Below are positions 51,158 through 59,446 of a DNA stretch of 64,000 nt, piece by piece; the stretch's first letter is position 1; the number at the start of each line of letters is the position of its first letter. Below the pieces are notes generated by a model. That model was given only the letters and a program-made list of their open reading frames with translations, ran no database searches and was not told the DNA's origin. Made by a program: the position numbers and the translations under genes. This stretch comes from an uncultured Lachnospiraceae bacterium (GTDB lineage: Bacteria > Bacillota > Clostridia > Lachnospirales > Lachnospiraceae). Where the stretch lies: assembly GCA_902760415.1 (NCBI GenBank), contig CACWGK010000014.1:34083-98082 (forward strand), in the 5' to 3' direction.

Positions 51158-51796
51158 CTATCTCTGAACGAGGGCTGCAGCCTCTCTAACAAGTCTCTCA
51201 ATCTCCTGGAAATTACCAGAATCTATCAAGTCCTTCTTAACCATCCAGCTGCCTCCGCAAGCAACTATTCGGTCGTACTTTAAGTAATCAACAACATTCT
51301 TTGCATTTATTCCGCCAGTAGGCATGAAAGATAGCTTAGTATATGCTGCTGCTACAGCTTTTATCATAGCAAGTCCACCTGATGGCTCTGCCGGGAAGAA
51401 CTTTACAAAGTCTAGTCCAAGAGCCATAGCCTGTTCCATCTCACTTGGGGTCTGTGTACCTGGTGTAAATGGAACGCCCTTTTCCATAGCATACTTTACT
51501 GTATCTGGATTAAGTCCCGGACTAACTAGAAACTCTGCTCCAGCTTCAACAGCTCTATCTACCTGATCTCTTGTAAGAACAGTTCCCGCTCCTACAAGAA
51601 GTTCTGGATATTTATCCTTCATTCTACGGATGGCACCAGCTGCTGCATCAGTTCTAAATGTAACTTCTGCTGCTGGAAGTCCTCCGCGTATCAGCGCCTC
51701 TGCCAGTGGCTCAGCCTGTTCCTCTGACTCAAGTACAACCACTGGGATTATACCTATCTTTCTAAACTCATCTTTAATCTCATTTATAGTCTTCAT
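51158..51796 (-). CDS. kdgA: KDPG aldolase
   Basis: 212 residues of the class I KDPG/KHG aldolase family: PVVVLESEEQAEPLAEAL near 19, the proton-transfer Glu in PAAEVTFRT, VGAGTVLTRDQV near 68 and the Schiff-base Lys in FVKFFPAE near 134. It splits 2-keto-3-deoxy-6-phosphogluconate to pyruvate and glyceraldehyde-3-phosphate, the last step of the glucuronate route encoded here. It lies between uxaC and kdgK. Confidence 0.93.
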   Translation of the reverse strand: MKTINEIKDEFRKIGIIPVVVLESEEQAEPLAEALIRGGLPAAEVTFRTDAAAGAIRRMKDKYPELLVGAGTVLTRDQVDRAVEAGAEFLVSPGLNPDTVKYAMEKGVPFTPGTQTPSEMEQAMALGLDFVKFFPAEPSGGLAMIKAVAAAYTKLSFMPTGGINAKNVVDYLKYDRIVACGGSWMVKKDLIDSGNFQEIERLVREAAALVQR

Positions 51797-51816
51797 TTCT
51801 ATCTTCCTTATCTTAA

Positions 51817-53271
51817 TCAGTCAAATCCAAAGTAGTCTTTTGCATTATTGAAGCAGATATTTTCTATCATATCTCCTAAGAATGTCATATCGTATGGATA
51901 CTCATTATTCTCAAGAAGAGTTCCGATACGATCACATAGAATACGTCTAAAGTATTCATGTCTTGGGAACGACAGGAAGCTTCTGGAATCAGTAAGCATT
52001 CCAATAAATGTAGAAATCATTCCAGAATCAGAAAGAATCTGCATCTGCTGTTCTATACCATACTTATGATCATTGAACCACCAAGCACTACCAAACTGAA
52101 TCTTTCCCTTGATTCCCTTGTTATTACCCTGGAAGCAACCAGCAAGAGTTGCCATAGCCATAGCATCCTTTGGATTCAGGTAATACAAGATAGTTCTCGG
52201 AAGCTGATCTTCAAGATCCATAGCATTAAGAAGCTTTGCCAACTGAGGCATGTAGTTAAAGTCAGCTATACTATCAAAACCTGTATCTGCACCAAGCAGC
52301 TTAAACATTCTGTCAGAGTTGTTACGCAGTGCGCCGATATGAAGCTGCATAGCAAGTTCGCGTTCAGCATACATTTTGCCAAGTTCGACTAAGATATATC
52401 CTCTAAATGCAGCAGCCTCGTCTAATGTTATCGAAGTATCTCCAGTCTCCGAGAGCCTCTTCTTAAATATCTGATTTACAGATGCAACATCTGTATCTCT
52501 GAAGAAGTCACATTCCAGACTGTGATCTGATACACGACAGCCATTACTTACAAAGTAATCCAGTCTCTTCTCAAGAGCTGCAAGAAGTGAATCAACATCT
52601 GTTATAGAAACCCCTGACACTTCTGCGAGTTTTTCTATATAAGCATTAAAGCCTTCACTCTCGATTCCCAGTACATTTCCAGGTCTAAAGGATGGTCTAA
52701 CACTTATATCATCAACATCCTGAGCTATCTTTTTATGCCATACCAGATCATCTACAGGATCATCTGTTGTACAGAGAACCTGAACATTCTGCTTTCTGAG
52801 AAGTCCCTGTGCAGAGAACTCTTTTTTTTGAAGCATAGCGTTACATTTATCCCAGATATAATCTGCAGTATCTGGAGTCAGAGCCTCATCTATATCGAAA
52901 TATCTCTTCAGCTCAAGGTGAGTCCAGTAATATATTGGATTACCAACCATATTCTGAACTGTATCAGCAAATGCGAGGAATCTGCGATAATCAAGTTCCT
53001 CATCATCTATAAAGCTATCCACAGCAGTTACATTTCTGCGTCCTGTTACGAGCTCTTCAGAATAACCCATCGCACGCATAGTACGCCACTTGTAGTGATC
53101 ACCATTTAACCACACCTCAGTCATATTCTCATACTGCTTATCTTCAGCAATCTCCTGAGGATTCAAATGGTTATGATAATCTATGATTGGAATATTCGCC
53201 GCATGCTCATTAAAGAGCTTAAGTGCAGACTTACTATGTAATAAGAAATAATCATCTATAACACTTCTCAT
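51817..53271 (-). CDS. uxaC: Glucuronate isomerase
   Basis: A 484-residue uronate isomerase that turns D-glucuronate into D-fructuronate, the entry step of the pathway. The amidohydrolase-type metal motif IIDYHNHL (HNH) is near residue 32; further family marks are LELKRYF, LCTTDDPVDDL near 168 and the C-terminal WWFNDHKYGIEQQM and FLSFPRHEYFRRILC. The ATG at 53271 is preferred with AAAAGGG six bases upstream; a GTG two codons earlier is also possible. Confidence 0.95.
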   Translation of the reverse strand: MRSVIDDYFLLHSKSALKLFNEHAANIPIIDYHNHLNPQEIAEDKQYENMTEVWLNGDHYKWRTMRAMGYSEELVTGRRNVTAVDSFIDDEELDYRRFLAFADTVQNMVGNPIYYWTHLELKRYFDIDEALTPDTADYIWDKCNAMLQKKEFSAQGLLRKQNVQVLCTTDDPVDDLVWHKKIAQDVDDISVRPSFRPGNVLGIESEGFNAYIEKLAEVSGVSITDVDSLLAALEKRLDYFVSNGCRVSDHSLECDFFRDTDVASVNQIFKKRLSETGDTSITLDEAAAFRGYILVELGKMYAERELAMQLHIGALRNNSDRMFKLLGADTGFDSIADFNYMPQLAKLLNAMDLEDQLPRTILYYLNPKDAMAMATLAGCFQGNNKGIKGKIQFGSAWWFNDHKYGIEQQMQILSDSGMISTFIGMLTDSRSFLSFPRHEYFRRILCDRIGTLLENNEYPYDMTFLGDMIENICFNNAKDYFGFD

Positions 53272-53338
53272 AGGCACCCTTTTCCTTTTTTACTCAAACA
53301 TTTATATACTATATCCAAATACTAATTATCTTATAATA

Positions 53339-54712
53339 TTACTTATCTTCTGTAAGTCTCAGTACTTCCTTCTTATCTGCATCGAAGGTCTCCCAGCGAG
53401 GCATCTCAGTACCGTCCGCATCAAGTCCGTTAGGATCACCTGTCTTAACGAAGTTAGCAAAGTAGTTACACATCTGTCTTGCCAGATCAAAATGCTTACC
53501 CTTAAACGGTCTCCAGCATTTCTGGATTGACTCAAACCAGAACCAGAGATCAACTGAGTGAAATGTTCCTGGATTATCTTCACCAGGGATAGAAGGATCG
53601 AAACAGTAGCAGTAAAATCTTCTATCTTTTCCTTCAGCTTTACCACATTCGATAGCTTTCGATACAGAGCTCTTTACGCTCTTCTCTACGACATTTACTC
53701 CGCCAAATGTAAACTCATCACTTGTATATCCTGTAATAACAGGTACATCTGGGTACTTTCCTTCCTCTATAAGTCTAAGAGGATTACCAAGATAAGTCTT
53801 ACCATCTATTATAGGGAACATCTTCTTAGATAGATCTGGAGGAGAATCCGGAGCAAAGTTCATAGGTGAATACTCTCCATAGAGATCACGAATCTTTGCA
53901 GCATCTATAGCTCTAGCCTCTTCAAGACTCTTTACACCAATAAAGTCGAAGAATGCTTCTCCGTTCTTCTCAGCTTCTTCAAGTGTAAGTGGATTGAAGA
54001 TATCTCCTGTCTGTCCATCCATATCAATCATACCGCTAAGGATAACAGCTCCCTTTACGATATCTTTATTATCTGGACATGTAAGCTGCTGCATAGTACT
54101 TCCGCCACCAGCTGACTGTCCTGCTATGGTAATCTTTTCTGGATCACCACCAAATGCAGCTATATTTCTATATACCCAGTTAAGTCCAGCCTTCTGATCA
54201 AGAAGTCCAAAGTTTGCTGGAGCATCTGGATTTTCCTTAGTGATTTCTGGATGTGCAAGGAATCCCATAACCGCGAGTCTGTAATTTACGCTGACTACTA
54301 CGATTCCTCGTCTAGCAAGACGTTCTCCATCGAACTCCATTTCAGCTGTATATCCCCACTGAAATGCGCCGCCAAAGTACCATACAAGTACAGGAAGCTT
54401 CTCATCAGCTGACTTTGCTGGAGTCCATACATTAAGATAGAGGCAGTCCTCATCCATAGGAATATCTGGATCTACGTGCCACTCCTTACAATATACATCC
54501 TCTCCAACTCCAGGCTGATCCTGCATTGATATAGGAGCAAACTCCTGACAAAGCAGAACACCTTCCCAGTCAGCTGCAGGCTGTGGTGCTCTCCAACGAT
54601 TCTTACCAACAGGTGGTGCAGCATAAGGAATACCTTTAAATGATGTAACACGAGGATCCGCAGATGCGACGCCTCTTACGATACCATTTTCAACCTTTAC
54701 TTCTCTAAGCAT
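53339..54712 (-). CDS. Type B carboxylesterase
   Basis: 457 residues of the alpha/beta-hydrolase carboxylesterase family: N-terminal GIVRGV and FKGIPYAAPPVG, DCLYLNVWTP near 92, oxyanion WYFGGAFQWG, and nucleophile Ser in IAGQSAGGGS near 195. The His may be in FHSVDLWF near 385. No signal peptide, so it is cytoplasmic. In this operon it could remove acetyl or feruloyl groups from xylan oligosaccharides; sequence alone does not decide. Confidence 0.82.
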   Translation of the reverse strand: MLREVKVENGIVRGVASADPRVTSFKGIPYAAPPVGKNRWRAPQPAADWEGVLLCQEFAPISMQDQPGVGEDVYCKEWHVDPDIPMDEDCLYLNVWTPAKSADEKLPVLVWYFGGAFQWGYTAEMEFDGERLARRGIVVVSVNYRLAVMGFLAHPEITKENPDAPANFGLLDQKAGLNWVYRNIAAFGGDPEKITIAGQSAGGGSTMQQLTCPDNKDIVKGAVILSGMIDMDGQTGDIFNPLTLEEAEKNGEAFFDFIGVKSLEEARAIDAAKIRDLYGEYSPMNFAPDSPPDLSKKMFPIIDGKTYLGNPLRLIEEGKYPDVPVITGYTSDEFTFGGVNVVEKSVKSSVSKAIECGKAEGKDRRFYCYCFDPSIPGEDNPGTFHSVDLWFWFESIQKCWRPFKGKHFDLARQMCNYFANFVKTGDPNGLDADGTEMPRWETFDADKKEVLRLTEDK

Positions 54713-54738
54713 TAAATAGTTCCCCCTTCTAAAGCATA

Positions 54739-56661
54739 TTATTTTAGTTCTATTCGGAATGGTACTACCGGCAAACGGTCCTCTGAATAAAGATTTGCTT
54801 CGAGTGGACTATCACTCCAGGCATAACTCAGAACCTCTGCTTCTTTGGGATATCTTACAAGAACCTTATTGCTGTCTACGATCTCTGCATATGCATCATA
54901 TGCTTTATCACCTATCCAGTAACTAAAGCCCTTTACATTAGTTTCATCTCTATCTTCTTCAATCAGTGCATCTATACCGTGACTTAGTATCAGTTTAATA
55001 CTATCCTCAAATATAACCTTAGCCTCGTCCTCACTATCAGATGCATGAGTAAACTCGACATCTACACGTTCTGGGCCAGGTATATACTTATCCTTGCCAT
55101 ACACAAGATCTTCAGCAGCAAGTGCAGCACGTCTACCAACCTCTTTCTTATTAGTTGGATGAAGGTCATTAAACTCTCCCAGATCATAAGCCTGTATGAG
55201 GGCAGTTCTAGGAAGTCTGCAGCAGCGTCTCTGTGCCTCTGTCAGATAACTTCTTCTGCCAAGGTATCCTTCTCTTCCACCATCATTAAAGGATGCAATC
55301 TGTACAAACATAAATGGTAATGAATCATCACCCCAAAGTTTTCTCCAATCCTTTATAGTAGCCTCGAACTCTTCCTGATAGGTTGCGTAATCATCAACAT
55401 TTGACTCACCCTGATAGAAGAAGAATCCTCGACACTTCTGACGCCTAAGTGGATATATCATACAGTTATATACACCAGTTGCCTTATATGAGAAGAATGT
55501 AAGATTCTCAATATATGGCATCTCCTTAGCAACTGTATATTCCCACTCTCCAGCAAGAGAGAAGGTCTCTCCATCTGGACGTTTTATAAGGTAATCCTTA
55601 CCAATACCTGGCATGAATCCGCCTTCTTTTCTAAAGACAAGAAATCTTATCTCTATAACATTTTTGCCTTCCTTAAGAAGACCCTTTGGAATCTTATATA
55701 TTCTTGGAGGATAGAGATATCCAGTATCTCCTACAAACTCTCCATTTACGTAGACTTTATCTGAATCTATGATAGCTCCGAGATAAAGCTTTGTATCTGT
55801 ATCACTCCAGCCAGCTGGAAGCTCAAACTCCTTTCTAAAAAGAACAGCAAGACATTTATCTCCAAGAGGAGTTCCTTTGAAGAAACCTGGCACATTAAAG
55901 GTACCGCTAAGGTTACCAGATAAATCAGCTTCAAATGACTTATCTGCATCTTCTCTCCAGGCAATATCCTCAGCCTGTTCTCTTCTTATAGTCTCCTGAA
56001 CCCACTCATCATTCTGGCACTCTTCGAACTCCTTTATATGAAGTCCAAGTTCACGCATAGTGTCTTCACTAACCCAGGATTTTATAGGAGTACCACCAAT
56101 CGCTGTATTATATATTCCGACTGGAACTCCCTCCCTATCACTTATCTCCTTAGCGGCAAAGTATGCTACTGCACCAAAGTCAAGAATTTCAGGCATCTTG
56201 GCATAGGCCCAAGCACCACTCTCTATAAGTTCCTCTGTATGATGGAAATTAAACTTCTCTGGAACTCTGAAGAATCGGATATTCTTATTATCTGTAGCTT
56301 CTATCTCATCTGCATAGCGCTCCATAGTACGTGCTATAGGCAGTTCCATATTGGACTGACCACCACATACAAAGACGTCACCAAATGTTACATGCTGAAG
56401 GACTATCTTACTAGATTCTCCATCTGCATCACATATAACTACAGTATAGTCTCCACCTGCAGGATGACTTGGCAGTTCAGCCACGAAGAGTCCATCCTCT
56501 TCTACCTTGAAACTACCATCTAGTATCACCTCACCAGACTGAGCTCCTTCGCCCTTAAACTGAATGAAGACTTCATCCTTGGCATAGCCCCACAGAGTAT
56601 TCTCCTCTGTATCTCTCTGGAGTACCATATAATCACTAAAAAAACTTGATAACTTAATCAT
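54739..56661 (-). CDS. SGNH-type acetylesterase with inserted beta-sandwich
   Basis: 640 residues of the sialate-O-acetylesterase-like SGNH family: nucleophile Ser in CGGQSNMELP near 98, YQGESN near 418 and the Asp/His pair in DLHPTNKKE near 500. A jelly-roll like that of GH2 enzymes (KLYLGAIIDSDKVYVNGEFVG split across two strands) is inserted between about 260 and 360. Relatives in xylan loci act as acetyl-xylan esterases, and that is the likely role here rather than sialate. No signal peptide. GGAGA precedes the ATG. Confidence 0.82.
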   Translation of the reverse strand: MIKLSSFFSDYMVLQRDTEENTLWGYAKDEVFIQFKGEGAQSGEVILDGSFKVEEDGLFVAELPSHPAGGDYTVVICDADGESSKIVLQHVTFGDVFVCGGQSNMELPIARTMERYADEIEATDNKNIRFFRVPEKFNFHHTEELIESGAWAYAKMPEILDFGAVAYFAAKEISDREGVPVGIYNTAIGGTPIKSWVSEDTMRELGLHIKEFEECQNDEWVQETIRREQAEDIAWREDADKSFEADLSGNLSGTFNVPGFFKGTPLGDKCLAVLFRKEFELPAGWSDTDTKLYLGAIIDSDKVYVNGEFVGDTGYLYPPRIYKIPKGLLKEGKNVIEIRFLVFRKEGGFMPGIGKDYLIKRPDGETFSLAGEWEYTVAKEMPYIENLTFFSYKATGVYNCMIYPLRRQKCRGFFFYQGESNVDDYATYQEEFEATIKDWRKLWGDDSLPFMFVQIASFNDGGREGYLGRRSYLTEAQRRCCRLPRTALIQAYDLGEFNDLHPTNKKEVGRRAALAAEDLVYGKDKYIPGPERVDVEFTHASDSEDEAKVIFEDSIKLILSHGIDALIEEDRDETNVKGFSYWIGDKAYDAYAEIVDSNKVLVRYPKEAEVLSYAWSDSPLEANLYSEDRLPVVPFRIELK

Positions 56662-56690
56662 GTATTCTCCTTAATCCAGATATGCACTTC

Positions 56691-58292
56691 TTAACTGTTT
56701 ACAAGATTCGAAAGAGCTCTTCTAACTGCTCCCGGACCTTCTAACATTTCCAGAAAATGTCTCTTTATCTTTCCACCTAAATCATCTGTATCAAATATAT
56801 TTATACCGAATAGTTCTTCTTTACTGAGAATCCAGTTAACTCCAGACATATCTGTATCGGTATCCCCAAGAGTTATTCCTTCAAGAGCATCTCTCAGCAC
56901 ATCCAGCATAGGATCAGAGCTAAGCAGCATCTCTCGACCCTCATCATCCACACCTATAAGATATCTAAGCCATGCTGCTAGAACAAATGGAATAATACGC
57001 ATTTTATCCTCTTCGCCCTTCTGTGCGTAGCCTCTTACAGTCTCGCCAAATCTGATAGCAAGTTTCTGACTTGTATCAGTTGCAATTCTCTGTGGAGTAT
57101 CAGGAAGATATGGATTAGGTAGTCTCTCTTCAAGAACTTCCTTTATGAAGTCCTCAGGACTTATAATGCCAGGACTTATAACAACTGGCATACCCTCTTC
57201 TCCAAGCTTATATACAAGCTTCTTTAAATCTTCATCATTCATCTCATCAGAGATTTTCTTATATCCCAGCAGACATCCTGTTATCGCAAGCGCAGTATGA
57301 AGTGGGTTAAGACAAGTCATAACCTTCATCTTCTCAGCTTTATTAACAGTGTCGCGATCTGTCATATAGACACCAGCATTTTCAAGTGGTGGTCTGCCAT
57401 TTGGAAATGAATCTTCAATTACGAGATATTCAGGTATCTCAGCATTTACAAATGGAGCTATATAAGTATTTCTTCCTGTAATGATTGGATCCATATTCTC
57501 TACGCCAAGATCCTTTAATTCCTTAGCTATAGACTCATCTGGGCGAGGAGTAATCTTATCGATCATGCTCCAAGGGAAGGCTACAACAGATTCATCAGAT
57601 ACATAATCTACAAATCCTTCTGTAACAAAGCCTCTCTTCTCCCATTTTCTTGCCATAAAGAGAACTCCATCGCGAAGCTTCTTTCCATTCTGGCTACAGT
57701 TATCCATGCTGACTAAAGCAATCTTTGCAGCACCAGCCTTAAATCTGGCATAAAGCATAGAAGTAACTACACCTAATGCAGTGGAAGGTGCATCTGGTCC
57801 CGCAGTAATATCAGCATCTATAAATGGAAGTGTATCTCCAGATATATCTGTACACTGATAACCCTTTTCTGTAATGGTAAATGATATCATTTTCAGGGAC
57901 TCTTTCGAAGCAATCTCAAGAAGTGTATCTAAGTGATCCTTATCTGCCTTAACAGCATCAGCAATTCCCGCTGTTACTGCCTTTATGCTATTACCATCAG
58001 ACTTTAATCCAACAGAAAGAGTAAGCATATCGAAAGGCTCATATATACGATCGATGATTTCCCCATCAAAAGAATCTGAAGCTATAATACCTGTGGTAAG
58101 TTCTCCCTTTCCTATAAGAGTATCCGCTATACCACCAATAAAACCGCGGAATATATTTCCTGCTCCAAAATGTACCCACTCAGGAGCTTCCTTGGTCTTT
58201 GCTCTTACGCTTTCAATATCGTAATCTGGAATACTAATTCCTGCAGCTTCCCAAGCCGCTTTATCCTTTAATCCTTCAATACTTAGTTTCAA
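56691..58292 (-). CDS. uxuB: Fructuronate reductase
   Basis: 533 residues of the mannitol dehydrogenase family. The N-terminal nucleotide-binding segment WVHFGAGNIFRGFIGG is near 39, the MDNCSQNGKKLRD segment near 195 and the catalytic Lys in MKVMTCLNPLHTALA near 320. It reduces D-fructuronate to D-mannonate with NADH. The start is TTG, supported by AGAGG nine bases upstream and a good N-terminus; no ATG or GTG fits. It lies between the mannonate dehydratase and the SGNH esterase genes. Confidence 0.92.
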   Translation of the reverse strand: MKLSIEGLKDKAAWEAAGISIPDYDIESVRAKTKEAPEWVHFGAGNIFRGFIGGIADTLIGKGELTTGIIASDSFDGEIIDRIYEPFDMLTLSVGLKSDGNSIKAVTAGIADAVKADKDHLDTLLEIASKESLKMISFTITEKGYQCTDISGDTLPFIDADITAGPDAPSTALGVVTSMLYARFKAGAAKIALVSMDNCSQNGKKLRDGVLFMARKWEKRGFVTEGFVDYVSDESVVAFPWSMIDKITPRPDESIAKELKDLGVENMDPIITGRNTYIAPFVNAEIPEYLVIEDSFPNGRPPLENAGVYMTDRDTVNKAEKMKVMTCLNPLHTALAITGCLLGYKKISDEMNDEDLKKLVYKLGEEGMPVVISPGIISPEDFIKEVLEERLPNPYLPDTPQRIATDTSQKLAIRFGETVRGYAQKGEEDKMRIIPFVLAAWLRYLIGVDDEGREMLLSSDPMLDVLRDALEGITLGDTDTDMSGVNWILSKEELFGINIFDTDDLGGKIKRHFLEMLEGPGAVRRALSNLVNS

Positions 58293-58314
58293 AACTTATA
58301 CCTCTTTGACTATT

Positions 58315-59379
58315 TTACTTACTCAACTTATCTAATAAGTCCCAGGCACCAAGAATATACATTATTCCAAGTGCTCTATCATATAATCCGTAGCCCGGTC
58401 TACACTTCTCTCCCCAGATATGGCGACCGTGATCAGGTCTGATATATCCGTCAAAACCTGCATCATGATATGCCTTGATGATATCAAGTATTCCTGTATC
58501 ACCATCACAGTCACGATGTGATGCCTCACTGAAATCACCATTAGGGAAATGTTTTACATTTCTAATATGCGCAAATGCTATTCTATCTGCATGTTTTCTA
58601 ACAATCTCAGCCACATTGTTCTTAGGATTTGAGCCAAGAGAACCACTGCAAAGTGTCAGGCAGTTATATGGATCATCAACCATGCTAACAAATCTATCAA
58701 CGGACTCTGCATCCACAAGAAGTCTTGGCAGGCCGAAGATATCCCATGGTGGATCATCCGGATGAATAGCCATTTTGATACCTGTCTCATGACATGTTGG
58801 CATAAGAGCCTCCAGGAAATACTTAAGATTCTCCCAGAGAGTTTCCTTATCTACGTCCTTATACTTCTCAAAGAGTTCCTCAAGAACCGCCATTCTCTCA
58901 GGCTCCCAACCAGGCATGGTGTAGCCCTTGCACTCCTTAAGGATATACTCAGCCATCTCCTTGGGATCCTGCTTAATCTTATCCTTCTCGTAATAAAGTG
59001 CTGTTGAACCATCTGGTAATGGATGGAACAGATCTGTTCTTGTCCAGTCAAAGACTGGCATAAAGTTATAGCAGACAACCTTTACTCCGAACTTAGCAAG
59101 ATTCCTGAGTGTTTCCTTATAATTTTCGATATATAGATCACGTTTTGGGCCCGCTGTCTTTATATCATCATGAACATTTACAGACTCAACAACTTCCATA
59201 CCGAAGCCGTATTCGTCCAGTTCATCCTTCACCTTCTGTATCTCTTCTACTTCCCAGACTTCACCCGGCTGCTTATAATGAAGAGCCCAAACAATCTCTT
59301 CAACCCCCGGAATCTGTTTTATATCGGAGAGTGATACAGAATCATTGCCGGTACCATACCAGCGAAATGACATTTTCAT
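58315..59379 (-). CDS. uxuA: Mannonate dehydratase
   Basis: 354 residues of the UxuA family, a TIM-barrel metalloenzyme that dehydrates D-mannonate to 2-keto-3-deoxygluconate. Family marks: FRWYGTGNDSVSL at 5-17, CYNFMPVFDWTRTD near 105, MAIHPDDPPW near 205, FAHIRNVKHF near 275 and RPDHGRHIWGE near 318. The start has AGGAG nine bases upstream. It acts between UxuB and KdgK in the same operon. Confidence 0.95.
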   Translation of the reverse strand: MKMSFRWYGTGNDSVSLSDIKQIPGVEEIVWALHYKQPGEVWEVEEIQKVKDELDEYGFGMEVVESVNVHDDIKTAGPKRDLYIENYKETLRNLAKFGVKVVCYNFMPVFDWTRTDLFHPLPDGSTALYYEKDKIKQDPKEMAEYILKECKGYTMPGWEPERMAVLEELFEKYKDVDKETLWENLKYFLEALMPTCHETGIKMAIHPDDPPWDIFGLPRLLVDAESVDRFVSMVDDPYNCLTLCSGSLGSNPKNNVAEIVRKHADRIAFAHIRNVKHFPNGDFSEASHRDCDGDTGILDIIKAYHDAGFDGYIRPDHGRHIWGEKCRPGYGLYDRALGIMYILGAWDLLDKLSK

Positions 59380-59446
59380 AATCTTTTTCTCCTATATGTT
59401 AATAAATAACTTTATAATTCTTTTTTGCCACTTTATAAATCCACTC

